Assembly: GCA_029203185.1 (NCBI GenBank)
Contig: CP119310.1
Span: 1,984,001 to 2,048,000, forward strand
DNA: 64,000 nucleotides
Source: Candidatus Chryseobacterium colombiense
GTDB taxonomy: Bacteria; Bacteroidota; Bacteroidia; Flavobacteriales; Weeksellaceae
Reading direction: 5' to 3'
Shown here: piece by piece, positions 34,084-42,655 of the stretch
How the letters are laid out: each line of letters begins with the position of its first letter
How positions within the stretch are numbered: the first letter of the stretch is position 1
Position numbers and translations under genes: made by a program
Notes under the pieces: model-generated
What the model was told of the DNA's origin: nothing
What the model saw: the letters and a program-made list of their open reading frames with translations, nothing else
The model's database searches: none

Positions 34084-34875
34084 TTAACTGTCTTTCCCTG
34101 TTCCGTATCCTTTTACGATACCTCTAGGTGAATTCTGAATAAACTGAAGAATTTCATCTCTTTCAGCAGTGGGAAGCATTTCCTTTTCAATGTGAGTGAT
34201 TGCCTGAGAAACATTCATCTTCATTTGGAAGATTGCTCTGTAAATTTTTTGAATTTCAAAGATTTTTTCATTTGTAAATCCTCTTCTTCTTAAACCTACT
34301 GAGTTAATTCCGGCATAAGACATCGGCTCTCTTGCTACTTTTACATAAGGAGGAATATCTTTTCTCACCAAAGTACCTCCGGAAATCATTACATGTTTTC
34401 CGATTTTACCAAACTGATGTACAGCCGATAAACCTCCCATCACAGTATAGTCACCAATTTCTACGTGACCTGCAATACCGCAACCGTTTACGATGATAAC
34501 GTGATCCCCTATTACACAATCATGAGCAATGTGAGATGTAGCCATAATCAGACAGTTTTTTCCGATCTTAGTATGTCCAAGAGCTTTTGTCCCTCTGTTA
34601 ACTGTTACACACTCTCTGATCGTAGTATCGTCACCTATAATAACCTGTGTATCTTCACCGTCGAATTTCAAATCCTGAGGGATTGCAGAAATGACAGTCC
34701 CGGGAAAAATCCTACAGTTTTTACCGATTCTTGCACCATCCATAATGGTAACATTCGGCCCAATCCAGGTTCCTTCTCCTATTTCCACATCTCCTGCAAT
34801 GGTAGTAAAAGGTTCTACGATTACATTTTTGCTGATTTTCGCACGTTTATCTACGGCTGCTAATTGATGGATCAT
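34084..34875 (-). CDS. lpxA: UDP-N-acetylglucosamine acyltransferase
   Basis: 263 residues. The first enzyme of lipid A synthesis, acylating UDP-GlcNAc at O3. Hexapeptide left-handed helix repeats cover about 1-190 (VEIGEGTWIGPNVTI, IGKNCLIMATSHIAHDCVIG), with the catalytic His in MATSHIAHDCVIGD. The helical C-terminal domain covers about 195-263. It starts right after the lpxC/fabZ stop codon. Confidence 0.94.
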   Translation of the reverse strand: MIHQLAAVDKRAKISKNVIVEPFTTIAGDVEIGEGTWIGPNVTIMDGARIGKNCRIFPGTVISAIPQDLKFDGEDTQVIIGDDTTIRECVTVNRGTKALGHTKIGKNCLIMATSHIAHDCVIGDHVIIVNGCGIAGHVEIGDYTVMGGLSAVHQFGKIGKHVMISGGTLVRKDIPPYVKVAREPMSYAGINSVGLRRRGFTNEKIFEIQKIYRAIFQMKMNVSQAITHIEKEMLPTAERDEILQFIQNSPRGIVKGYGTGKDS

Positions 34876-36273
34876 TTAATCAACTTTATTTTTTGCAACT
34901 TGGGCCATTAGTTCTGCTTCTACCGCTACTGTATCTCCAACATAACCATAACCTTGCATGTGTACAATACCTCTTCTGATAGGTTCAATTAATTCAATTT
35001 TGAAAATAAGCGTATCTCCTGGAATTACTTTTCTCTTGAATTTTACTTTATCAATTTTAATGAAATAAGTAGAATAGTTTTCAGGATCCGGAACGCTTGC
35101 CAAAACAAGAATTCCACCGGTCTGTGCTAAAGCTTCTACCTGAAGAACTCCCGGCATTACAGGTTCTTTAGGAAAATGCCCAACGAAGAAAGGCTCATTC
35201 ATTGTTACATTTTTAAGACCTACAACATGAGAATCTGAAAGTTCAAGAACTTTATCGATCAATAAGAACGGTGGTCTGTGAGGCATTAATCTCATAATTC
35301 CGTTGATATCAAAAACCGGTTCTTTCATTAAATCAAAGTCAGGAACGTTTTTCTTTTTCTGCAATTTCCACTGACGGTTCAGTTTTTTCGCAAATTGAGT
35401 ATTTACGTAATGGCCTGGTTTATTAGCAATTACTTTACCCTTTATTTTCACTCCCGCCAAAGCCAGATCACCAACTACATCCAGTAATTTGTGTCTTGCA
35501 GCTTCGTTTGGATAATTTAGATTTAAGTTATCAAGAATTCCGTTAGGTCTGATTGACACATTGTCTTTACCGAAGGCTTTCTTTAATTTTTCTGTAGTTT
35601 CAGGAGTAAGATCCTTATCTACATATACAATGGCATTAGAAATATCTCCACCTTTGATCAAACCGTGATCTAAAAGCATCTCTAATTCATGTAAGAAACT
35701 GAAAGTTCTTGCAGAAGAAATTTCTTCTTTGAACTCAGAAATATTTTTTAATGTAGCATTTTGAGTTCCTAAAACTTTAGTCCCAAAATCTACCATAGTA
35801 GTGATTTCGTAGGTATCTGAAGGAATGATTGTGATTTCTGATCCGGTTGCAGGATCGCTGTAGGTAAGAACTTCTTTTACAACAAGGTATTCTCTGGCCG
35901 TATTTTGTTCTGCAATTCCAACACTTTCGATGGCTTCAACAAAATACTTTGATGATCCGTCTAAGATAGGAGGTTCAGAAGCATCCATTTCCAAAATAGC
36001 ATTGTCAATATCACAACCGACTAAAGCAGCTAAAAGATGCTCGCAGGTATTGATCTTTACTCCTAATTTTTCTAATGTTGTTCCTCTCTCTGTAGCGACT
36101 ACATAATTAACATCAGCTTCAACCTGAGGATGTCCCTCTAAGTCTGTTCTTACGAATACAAAACCTGTATTTTCTTTTGCAGGTTTGATGGTTAGTTTTA
36201 CTTCTTTACCAGTATGAAGTCCGATTCCGGAAAGTGTCACTTCTTGCTGAAGTGTTTTTTGCATATCACTCAT
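34876..36273 (-). CDS. lpxC/fabZ: Bifunctional LpxC deacetylase/FabZ dehydratase
   Basis: 465 residues from the ATG at 36271-36273, which overlaps the lpxD stop by 8 bases. Residues 1-305 are LpxC: TLSGIGLHTG, Zn ligand His79 in NTCEHLLAALVG, DGSSKYFVEAI and the HKLLDVVGDLAL block. Residues about 320-465 are FabZ: LMPHRPPFLLIDKVLE and FFVGHFPKEPVMPGVLQVEA with the dehydratase His and Glu. The fusion couples lipid A commitment to unsaturated fatty-acid precursors; this architecture is known in Bacteroidota. Confidence 0.95.
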   Translation of the reverse strand: MSDMQKTLQQEVTLSGIGLHTGKEVKLTIKPAKENTGFVFVRTDLEGHPQVEADVNYVVATERGTTLEKLGVKINTCEHLLAALVGCDIDNAILEMDASEPPILDGSSKYFVEAIESVGIAEQNTAREYLVVKEVLTYSDPATGSEITIIPSDTYEITTMVDFGTKVLGTQNATLKNISEFKEEISSARTFSFLHELEMLLDHGLIKGGDISNAIVYVDKDLTPETTEKLKKAFGKDNVSIRPNGILDNLNLNYPNEAARHKLLDVVGDLALAGVKIKGKVIANKPGHYVNTQFAKKLNRQWKLQKKKNVPDFDLMKEPVFDINGIMRLMPHRPPFLLIDKVLELSDSHVVGLKNVTMNEPFFVGHFPKEPVMPGVLQVEALAQTGGILVLASVPDPENYSTYFIKIDKVKFKRKVIPGDTLIFKIELIEPIRRGIVHMQGYGYVGDTVAVEAELMAQVAKNKVD

Positions 36274-37297
36274 TAGTTTTATCTTTTGAGTTATTCTCAA
36301 GATTGTTTATTTTGTTTACAATTTCAGGCAAATTCCTGAAATGTACATAACTCCTTAAATAGTCGTTATAGCTGATTGCAGGTGATCCATAAATAGTTTC
36401 TCTATCATTCACACTGGAGTTAACCCCACTCTGTGCCTGTATTTTTACCTGATTTCCTATTTTAATGTGTCCTACAACACCAACCTGACCTCCAATTTGA
36501 TTCCAGTCGCCAATAATGGTAGATCCAGCAATCCCCGCCTGTGCAGCAATCACATTATTCTGTCCTATTTTTACGTTGTGTGCGATTTGGATCAGGTTAT
36601 CGATTTTAGTTCCCTTTCCGATCATAGTAGAACCAATTGTAGCCCTGTCTATACTACAGTTTGAACCAATTTCAACATCATCTTCAATGATCACGTTTCC
36701 TAATTGTGGAATTTTCTTGAATCCTTCCGGAGTAGGCTGAAAACCAAACCCATCACCTCCAATTACCGTATTGGAATGGATGATGCAGTTATCACCAATA
36801 ATACAATAATCATAAATTCTCGCTCCACTGTCAATCTTACAGTTTTTACCGATCTTTACTCCTTTTCCTATGTAGACATGGGGATAAATCTGAGTTCCTT
36901 CTCCTATTTTTGCCTTTTCAGATACATAAGTAAAGGCACCAATATATACATTATCACCTATTGCAGCAGTATCATGAATGGAAGAACCATCTTCAATACC
37001 CTGTTTTCTACCCTGCATTTCCTGATACAGATTCATTAAAACCTGAAAAGAAAGGTAAGCATCCTTTACTGCAATTACAGTAGGATTATATATATCTTTT
37101 GATAAAAGTTTTTCTGAAACGATGATAACGGAGCATTTGGTCGTATCCAAATAATGAGAAAATCGATCTTGTGCTATAAAAGAAAGATGTCCTGTTTCCC
37201 CTCCTTCGATAGGTGAAACTCCAGTAATAAGCGCATTCTCGTCACCTATTATTTTTCCGTCAATAAAACTTGCAATTTGCGAAGCTGTAAATTCCAT
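36266..37297 (-). CDS. lpxD: UDP-3-O-acylglucosamine N-acyltransferase
   Basis: 343 residues from the ATG at 37295-37297 (MEFTASQIASFIDGKII). Adds the second acyl chain at N2 of UDP-acylglucosamine. The N-terminal uridine-binding domain (about 1-100) is followed by hexapeptide repeats (IGDNVYIGAFTYV, YIGKGVKIGKNCKI, VIGGDGFGFQP) and the catalytic His in LIQIAHNVKIGQN. It opens the lpx operon behind a near-perfect promoter only 6 bases from the start codon. Confidence 0.93.
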   Translation of the reverse strand: MEFTASQIASFIDGKIIGDENALITGVSPIEGGETGHLSFIAQDRFSHYLDTTKCSVIIVSEKLLSKDIYNPTVIAVKDAYLSFQVLMNLYQEMQGRKQGIEDGSSIHDTAAIGDNVYIGAFTYVSEKAKIGEGTQIYPHVYIGKGVKIGKNCKIDSGARIYDYCIIGDNCIIHSNTVIGGDGFGFQPTPEGFKKIPQLGNVIIEDDVEIGSNCSIDRATIGSTMIGKGTKIDNLIQIAHNVKIGQNNVIAAQAGIAGSTIIGDWNQIGGQVGVVGHIKIGNQVKIQAQSGVNSSVNDRETIYGSPAISYNDYLRSYVHFRNLPEIVNKINNLENNSKDKTNE

Positions 37298-37303
37298 ATT
37301 CTG

Positions 37304-37332
37304 CAAAGATAAGAAATTCTGTAATTCGCAAA
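37304..37332 (-). promoter_or_regulatory. lpx operon promoter (-33 and -7)
   Basis: On the minus strand: TTTG (37332-37329), 17 bases, TATCTTTG (37311-37304), then 6 bases and the lpxD ATG. Both elements match the Bacteroidota consensus. The spacing predicts transcription starting at or within a few bases of the start codon. Confidence 0.65.
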
Positions 37333-37385
37333 CATTTTTTTAATTTTTGGATTGTGAATTTTAATATTCTTTAAGAAATCATCTA

Positions 37386-38597
37386 TTAAATATCTCTTGG
37401 AAACATGAGAATGTATCTTGTGGTCTTATTGGTAATCAATCCCGATAAAAGCTGATCTTCCGATTCTTCAAGTCTTATTTTTTTTCCATTTTTCTGTAAT
37501 AGGAATATCGGCTGTTTTTGAGTATCATATGGCAATAATTTTCGTTTAATTTCATGCACTAATTCATTTCCATTATCGATTCCGAAAAATTTATTGGTAT
37601 TTTTTATTTTTTCTTCAATAAAATTGGCATCAAATGCATGTGACGAAATAATTGTCTTAGGCAGGTTCCTCTGGATCACACATTGGCACCAATATGATAA
37701 AATAAAATCATCTGCCGACTGCCAGTTTTTCATTACCTGAATAACGTCGTTATCATCAAGCTGTGTAAATCTTTCAACATCTTCATCTGTAGCGGAGTTT
37801 TTTCCTCTGTATAAAAAATATTTCAGATTTTCGGTTGCGGGAAGATCCATACCTTGCGAAATAAGATATTTCGCTCGCTCTAAAATTTTCACCAAAAGAA
37901 ACTCTGCCAATGCTGAGGTTTTATGATAATATACCTGCCAATACATGAACATTCTTGCCGTCAGAAAATTCTCAATAGAATAAATTCCTTTGGCATCGAT
38001 CACCAATTCACCTTCTTCGCAAACATTCATCATAGAGATAATCCGTTGCGTATTAATATTACCTTCAGAAACTCCCGTAAAAAAGCTGTCTCTGTTCAGA
38101 TAATCCAAACGATCGACATCTAATTGTGAAGAGATAAGCTGATTAAAGAATTTTCTATGATATTTTCCCTGAAACATTTCAATGGCAACAGATAGTTTAC
38201 CTTCGAACTCATCGTTCAATTTATTCATCAAAAGCAGGGAAAGGTTTTCGTGATGCCAATCATCCATCAGCATGCTTTCTAGGGCATGAGAAAACGGACC
38301 ATGACCTATATCGTGCATCAAAATTGCCAACATTGCTCCTTTTTCTTCATCCTCAGAAATTTTCACTCCTTTTTGCTTAAGTGTTTCGAGTGCTGTAAAC
38401 ATGAGATGCATTGCTCCAATGGCATGATGAAATCTTGTATGGGTAGCTCCAGGAAAAATCAAATTCAGAAGACCAGTCTGCCCTATTCTCCTTAGTCGCT
38501 GGAAATAAGGGTGCTCAATAATGTCAAATAATATTTCGTGGGGGATTTTGATAAAACCGTGAACAGGATCGTTGATAATTTTTAACTTATTCTGCAT
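37386..38597 (-). CDS. HD-domain phosphohydrolase
   Basis: 403 residues from the ATG at 38595-38597 (MQNKLKIINDPVHGFIKIP). The metal site is THTRFHHAIGAMHL and LMHDIGHGPFSHALE, with the later Asp in QLDVDRLDYLNRDS. This matches the YwfO/SAMHD1-like HD group that hydrolyses dNTPs or other nucleotides. A -7 box lies 18 bases upstream. Downstream on the minus strand is the lpx operon, but a gap with its own promoter separates them. Confidence 0.85.
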   Translation of the reverse strand: MQNKLKIINDPVHGFIKIPHEILFDIIEHPYFQRLRRIGQTGLLNLIFPGATHTRFHHAIGAMHLMFTALETLKQKGVKISEDEEKGAMLAILMHDIGHGPFSHALESMLMDDWHHENLSLLLMNKLNDEFEGKLSVAIEMFQGKYHRKFFNQLISSQLDVDRLDYLNRDSFFTGVSEGNINTQRIISMMNVCEEGELVIDAKGIYSIENFLTARMFMYWQVYYHKTSALAEFLLVKILERAKYLISQGMDLPATENLKYFLYRGKNSATDEDVERFTQLDDNDVIQVMKNWQSADDFILSYWCQCVIQRNLPKTIISSHAFDANFIEEKIKNTNKFFGIDNGNELVHEIKRKLLPYDTQKQPIFLLQKNGKKIRLEESEDQLLSGLITNKTTRYILMFPRDI

Positions 38598-38615
38598 TGA
38601 ATGTTGATATTGTAA

Positions 38616-38623
38616 CAAAGTTA
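38616..38623 (-). promoter_or_regulatory. -7 box for HD phosphohydrolase gene
   Basis: Minus strand TAACTTTG, perfect TAnnTTTG, 18 bases before the ATG. Confidence 0.4.
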
Positions 38624-38682
38624 GGGAAAAATTAACTTTAGCTTTTATTTAAATTTCGTTAATCTTAAAAACATAGGTTTCC

Positions 38683-38920
38683 ATCCTTGACTCCTTCAAT
38701 ACGGTTATCATCGGAAATCAAACTGCCTGAGTTATGGTAATGTCATTCGATTTTCCATGGTTAGTTTGCCACTCGTCATTACCGGAGTAGTATATTTCAT
38801 CTTACAGGAAAAGAAACCCAACCGATCGGAATTATTCCTGACATTGTAATAAAACCTATTATTGAAGAAATGGATGAAGCCCCGGAAAGGGCATTCGACT
38901 AGGCAAAAAGAGTAAATTAG
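38683..38920 (+). pseudogene. Decayed C-terminal part of an S41-type peptidase
   Basis: Three pieces in three different frames line up with the end of a C-terminal-processing (S41) peptidase: NTVIIGNQTA (from 38698), then SYGNVIRFS and VITGVVYF (from 38730), then TGKETQPIGIIPDIVIKP (from 38804) and MDEAPERAFD before a stop at 38900. In the family this reads roughly 'NT.IIG.QTAG..GNV......TGVVY..GKETQ..GI.PDI..KP'. Two frameshifts, an internal TGA and TAG stops show that it is dead. No matching N-terminal half lies upstream, where the HD gene is divergent, so most of the gene has been deleted. Confidence 0.6.
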
Positions 38921-39030
38921 TAAACAATATTTTCATTTAACTAATATTTAACTATTAAAAGCCCTATTTTTATTGTTTGAAAAGAAATTTGGTCGAAATT
39001 TTGATACTATAACCATGAAAAATAAATATT

Positions 39031-40575
39031 ATGTCGGAAAAGATATTATGGATAGATGATGAAATAGATTTACTAAAACCTCATATCGTATTCTTAGAAA
39101 AAAAAGGGTATCAGGTAACCCCTGTTAATAATGTAAATGAAGCCCTGGAATTGATGGATTCTGAAAAGTTTGCACTGACCCTTATCGATGAAAATATGCC
39201 CGGAATTTCCGGACTTGAAGCCATCCCTATGATTAAAGAAAAAGATAATTCTTTAAAAATTGTAATGGTTACCAAAAGTGAAGAAGAACATATCATGGAA
39301 GAAGCGATAGGTTCTCAGATTGCGGATTATATATTAAAGCCTGTAAATCCTAATCAGATTTTACTTTCCCTTAAAAAAAATCTTCAGGAAGATAATTTGG
39401 TTGAACAAAAAACCATTTTACAATATCAGCAGGAGTTCAGAAATCTTTCTATGGAGCTTTCTTACTTGAGAACATACCAAGAATGGGCGGAATATTATAA
39501 AAAGATTGTAAACTGGGAGCTTAAGTTTGACAAAGTTGCCGATAATGAATTTGCAGACCTGCTCCAGTCTCAAAAGGAAGAAGCTAATATTCAGTTTGCA
39601 AAATTCATAGAAAAAAACTACGAAGACTGGTTGAACGGTTCTGAAAAGCCTATGATGAGCCACACCTTATTTAAAGACAAAATAAAACCTGAAGTAGAAA
39701 AAGAAAAAGTTCTTTTACTGATGGTTGATAATTTAAGGTATGACCAGTGGAAAGTGATTGAACCTTTATTCACCAAACATTATAATAAGGTTTCGGAAGA
39801 TTATTATTACAGTATTCTTCCTACCGCAACCCAATATGCCAGAAATTCATTTTTTGCGGGTTTAATGCCTTCTGAAATAGAAAAGCGTTTTCCGGACAAA
39901 TGGTTTAATGACAATGAAGAAGGTAACAAAAACGAATTTGAACGTGACTTTTTGGAAGATCAGATGAAAAGAATTGGTTTAGCTTCTAAATCAATGAAAT
40001 ACTTAAAAGTTCTGAATGCCGATTTTGAAAGAAAGATCTATGATGATTTCAATCAGCACAAGAATAATGATCTTTTGGTGATCGTTTACAACTTTATTGA
40101 TATTCTTTCTCACGCAAAAACGGATAATCATATTGTAGATCAGCTAATCAGAGATGACAAAACTTTCCGTTCCCTTACCCTGAACTGGTTTGAAAATTCA
40201 TCTTTATTAAAAATAATTAAAGTTGCTGCTGAAAACGGCTTCAAACTTGTAATTACCACTGACCACGGAACAGTGTATGTGAAAAAACCAAGCCGTGTGG
40301 TTGGCGACAGAGAAACTTCTACAAATATCCGCTATAAAACAGGAAAAAGTTTAACCTATGACAACAGTGATGTATGGGCAATCTCAAATCCTGAAAAGCT
40401 GTTCCTTCCTAAAGGAAATTTAAGCTCAAAATATATTTTTGCTAAAAACAATATTTTCCTGGCTTATCCTAAAAACTACAATCACTTTGTAAACTATTAT
40501 AAAGAGACTTATCAGCATGGAGGAATATCTTTGGAAGAATGTATTATTCCAATCAGTGTTTTAGAGCCTAAATAG
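39031..40575 (+). CDS. porX: PorX, type IX secretion two-component regulator with PglZ domain
   Basis: 514 residues. The receiver domain (1-120) starts EKILWIDDEIDLLKPH with acidic pocket Asp9/Asp10, phospho-acceptor Asp53 in LTLIDENMPG and Lys in YILKPVNP. A helical linker follows. The PglZ/alkaline-phosphatase-fold domain (about 215-514) has VLLLMVDNLRYDQWKV, a Thr in ILPTATQYARNSFF, ILSHAKTDNHIV and LVITTDHGTVY, which carry the metal ligands. PorX regulates type IX secretion and gliding or virulence in Bacteroidota; the PglZ domain has been reported to cleave oligonucleotides. Its partner kinase PorY is not in the window. Confidence 0.92.
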   Translation: MSEKILWIDDEIDLLKPHIVFLEKKGYQVTPVNNVNEALELMDSEKFALTLIDENMPGISGLEAIPMIKEKDNSLKIVMVTKSEEEHIMEEAIGSQIADYILKPVNPNQILLSLKKNLQEDNLVEQKTILQYQQEFRNLSMELSYLRTYQEWAEYYKKIVNWELKFDKVADNEFADLLQSQKEEANIQFAKFIEKNYEDWLNGSEKPMMSHTLFKDKIKPEVEKEKVLLLMVDNLRYDQWKVIEPLFTKHYNKVSEDYYYSILPTATQYARNSFFAGLMPSEIEKRFPDKWFNDNEEGNKNEFERDFLEDQMKRIGLASKSMKYLKVLNADFERKIYDDFNQHKNNDLLVIVYNFIDILSHAKTDNHIVDQLIRDDKTFRSLTLNWFENSSLLKIIKVAAENGFKLVITTDHGTVYVKKPSRVVGDRETSTNIRYKTGKSLTYDNSDVWAISNPEKLFLPKGNLSSKYIFAKNNIFLAYPKNYNHFVNYYKETYQHGGISLEECIIPISVLEPK

Positions 40576-40620
40576 TTTTTCATAAAACCACCATTACAAC
40601 CAACCATTAAAATATAAAAA

Positions 40621-41043
40621 ATGAAAAAATCAATTTTAATTTTACCTGCATTGGCAGCCTTATCACTTGTTTCATGTAAAAAAGAAAGCAGTAAGAGTTC
40701 AGAAGTTGCTTCAGATTCGACAAAAACGGTAATTACTTCAGATTCGATACAAAAAAGTACTTCAGATCTGTCTGCCGCTACACCAAAAGATTCTGCAGCA
40801 GTAAAGAATAATCCTATTGTAAAAGCAAAATCTACTGATACCGATGGAAAAAGCATTGATCTTACTTTTGACAATAGTAAAAATACAGCAACTATTGTTT
40901 ATCAAGGTGAAACTATTGAATTGAAAGGTCAGCCAGCCGGCTCGGGAATTTATTATAAAAATGATCATTGGGAACTAAGAGGTAAAGGACTGGAAAACGA
41001 ACTTTCGAAAGACGGAAAAGTAGTTTTTAAAGGAATTAAATAA
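40621..41043 (+). CDS. MliC-like lipoprotein (possible lysozyme inhibitor)
   Basis: 140 residues. MKKSILILPALAALSLVSC is a lipoprotein signal (lipid Cys19) followed by a Ser/Thr/Asp-rich linker (about 20-75). The C-terminal domain (about 76-140) reads IDLTFDNSKNTATIVYQGE, then ELKGQPAGSGIYYKNDHWEL and RGKG. This follows the MliC/PliC fold pattern, in which a Ser in the 'SG-x-Y' loop and a Lys in 'W-x-K-G' fill the lysozyme active site; both have counterparts here. The family's Cys pair is absent, so the call is tentative. It lies 45 bases behind porX and may be co-transcribed. Confidence 0.6.
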   Translation: MKKSILILPALAALSLVSCKKESSKSSEVASDSTKTVITSDSIQKSTSDLSAATPKDSAAVKNNPIVKAKSTDTDGKSIDLTFDNSKNTATIVYQGETIELKGQPAGSGIYYKNDHWELRGKGLENELSKDGKVVFKGIK

Positions 41044-41046
41044 ATT

Positions 41047-41078
41047 AAATGTCGGCTTTGAGCCGACATTTGTTTTTT
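41047..41078 (+). terminator. Terminator after MliC-like gene
   Basis: AAATGTCGGCT, loop TTG, AGCCGACATTT, then a T run: an 11-bp perfect stem. Confidence 0.85.
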
Positions 41079-41104
41079 AAACAGGCTTTTGATATATTTC
41101 AAAA

Positions 41105-41869
41105 ATGAAATTAATTACTTACAACGTAAATGGAATACGCGCGGCATTTACCAAGGATTTTTTAGGATGGCTGAAAACCGCTAATCCGGATATTATCTGC
41201 ATCCAGGAAAGTAAAGCAGGTAACGATCAGATAGATATAGAAAGTCTTGAAAAGCTAGGATATCACAGCTATTGGCATTCCGCCGTAAGAAAAGGCTATA
41301 GCGGCGTTGGAATTGCGTCAAAAATAAAACCCAATCACGTAGAGTTTGGCTGCGGAATTGAAAGCTATGATAATGAAGGTCGAATTATAAGAGCTGATTT
41401 TGACGGCTATTCTGCGATTTCAGTATATGTACCTTCTGCGTCCAATATTGAAAGACTAGATTTTAAAATGCAGTTCTGCAACGATTTTTTAGAGTATATC
41501 AAAAACTTAAAGCAGACCATTCCTAATCTTATTATTTCCGGTGACTTTAATATTTGTCATGAGGCGATAGATATTCACGATCCGGTACGTTTAAAAAATG
41601 TTTCCGGTTTCCTGCCTATGGAAAGGGAATGGATCACCAATTTTATTAATGAATGTGAACTCATAGACAGTTTCAGATTTTTCAATCAGGATCCGGACAA
41701 TTATACATGGTGGAGCTACAGACAAAATTCGAGAGCAAAAAACAAAGGATGGAGACTCGATTATAATTTTACAAGTTATGCTTTAAAGGATAAGCTTACA
41801 GGAGCTGTCATTTTAAAAGAAGCAGTACATTCTGATCATTGTCCAGCCTTGGTAGAATTAAATCTTTAA
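41105..41869 (+). CDS. xth: Exodeoxyribonuclease III
   Basis: 254 residues. AP endonuclease and 3'-5' exonuclease of base excision repair. Motifs: ITYNVNGIRAAF (Asn), CIQESKAGNDQ (metal Glu), SGDFNICHEAID (Asp and Asn), NKGWRLDYNFTS (Asp) and HSDHCPALVEL (catalytic Asp-His). The length matches the family. It ends in a strong bidirectional terminator. Confidence 0.93.
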   Translation: MKLITYNVNGIRAAFTKDFLGWLKTANPDIICIQESKAGNDQIDIESLEKLGYHSYWHSAVRKGYSGVGIASKIKPNHVEFGCGIESYDNEGRIIRADFDGYSAISVYVPSASNIERLDFKMQFCNDFLEYIKNLKQTIPNLIISGDFNICHEAIDIHDPVRLKNVSGFLPMEREWITNFINECELIDSFRFFNQDPDNYTWWSYRQNSRAKNKGWRLDYNFTSYALKDKLTGAVILKEAVHSDHCPALVELNL

Positions 41870-41911
41870 AAGATATTTTTCTAAATTTATTTTTGAAAGT
41901 CATACAATAAA

Positions 41912-41937
41912 AAAGCCAACTGAATTCAGTTGGCTTT
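41912..41937. terminator. Bidirectional terminator between xth and rlpA-like genes
   Basis: AAAGCCAACTGAA and TTCAGTTGGCTTT form a 13-bp perfect palindrome with A/T-rich flanks on both sides. Confidence 0.85.
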
Positions 41938-41955
41938 ACTTTTAAAATCATAAGT

Positions 41956-42327
41956 TTAATCGACAATTTCATATTCAACCGGAATCGTACCGTGATTGGT
42001 ATTTCCGATCTCATCGAACGCGGCTTTAGACATATCTAATGCTCTTGATGAATGGTAAGGTCCTCTATCATTTACTTTTACGATTACTGACTTTCCATTG
42101 TCCAAATTGGTGACCTTAATGTTCGTCCCAAATGGAAGCGTTCTGTTTGCTGCTGTGAATTTTGAATTATCAAATACTTCACCGCTAGCTGTTTTTCTAC
42201 CATTAAATTTATCGTGGTAGTACGATGCATAACTTGTTTTTTTCGCATCTGTGGTATTACTCGTAAAAGAGAAAATACCAAAGGTTGAAATCATCATTAT
42301 GATTACGAGAATGAATCTTTTCATCAT
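41956..42327 (-). CDS. RlpA-like double-psi beta-barrel protein
   Basis: 123 residues. A hydrophobic signal peptide (MMKRFILVIIMMISTFGIFSF) precedes the RlpA domain: ASYYHDKFNGRKTASGEVFD, TAANRTLPFGTNIKVTN, VKVNDRGPYHSSRALDMSKAAF. These carry the His, Arg and Asp residues typical of the RlpA septal lytic transglycosylase fold. There is no SPOR domain, so it is the short form. It probably cuts or binds peptidoglycan in the periplasm. A -7 box lies 29 bases upstream. Confidence 0.88.
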   Translation of the reverse strand: MMKRFILVIIMMISTFGIFSFTSNTTDAKKTSYASYYHDKFNGRKTASGEVFDNSKFTAANRTLPFGTNIKVTNLDNGKSVIVKVNDRGPYHSSRALDMSKAAFDEIGNTNHGTIPVEYEIVD

Positions 42328-42356
42328 TTTGAATATTTTGGGGGTTTATGACGGAG

Positions 42357-42364
42357 CAAAAGTA
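42357..42364 (-). promoter_or_regulatory. -7 box for rlpA-like gene
   Basis: Minus strand TACTTTTG, perfect TAnnTTTG, 29 bases before the ATG. Confidence 0.4.
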
Positions 42365-42606
42365 ACAGGATAATCTATACACACCTATTCAAAATGTTAA
42401 AATTAGTTAATAAAAAGTTAATAAAATATTAATTTAATCTATAACTCCCTATTTTCAGGCACTTTAAGCCATAGTGTTAAAAAATGTTAAAAAAAAGAGC
42501 AAAAAGTTAATTTAATTAACTCGCTACAGCATAATTCATTTCCTTTAATTTGAAAAACCCTTTAATAATCAATAATTTAAAGCATTTTAAAACATATTAT
42601 AATTAA
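42365..42606. other. AT-rich intergenic region, no gene seen
   Basis: The 328-base gap between the rlpA-like gene and rimO is very AT-rich, with several GTTAA and AAAATGTTAAAA repeats. Apart from the rlpA -7 box at one end and the rimO terminator at the other I see no open frame, RNA gene or clear fold. Confidence 0.5.
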
Positions 42607-42634
42607 TAAAAAAACCAATGAAATAATCACTGGT
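42607..42634 (-). terminator. Terminator after rimO
   Basis: On the minus strand ACCAGTGA, loop TTATT, TCATTGGT, then a T run: an 8-bp stem with one G-U pair, 21 bases past the rimO stop codon. Confidence 0.7.
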
Positions 42635-42655
42635 CTATTTTATATTCATTTTATT

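Noticed and set aside
34465..34863. 132-codon + strand frame
   Set aside because: Antisense to lpxA; the long frame is a by-product of the hexapeptide repeats.
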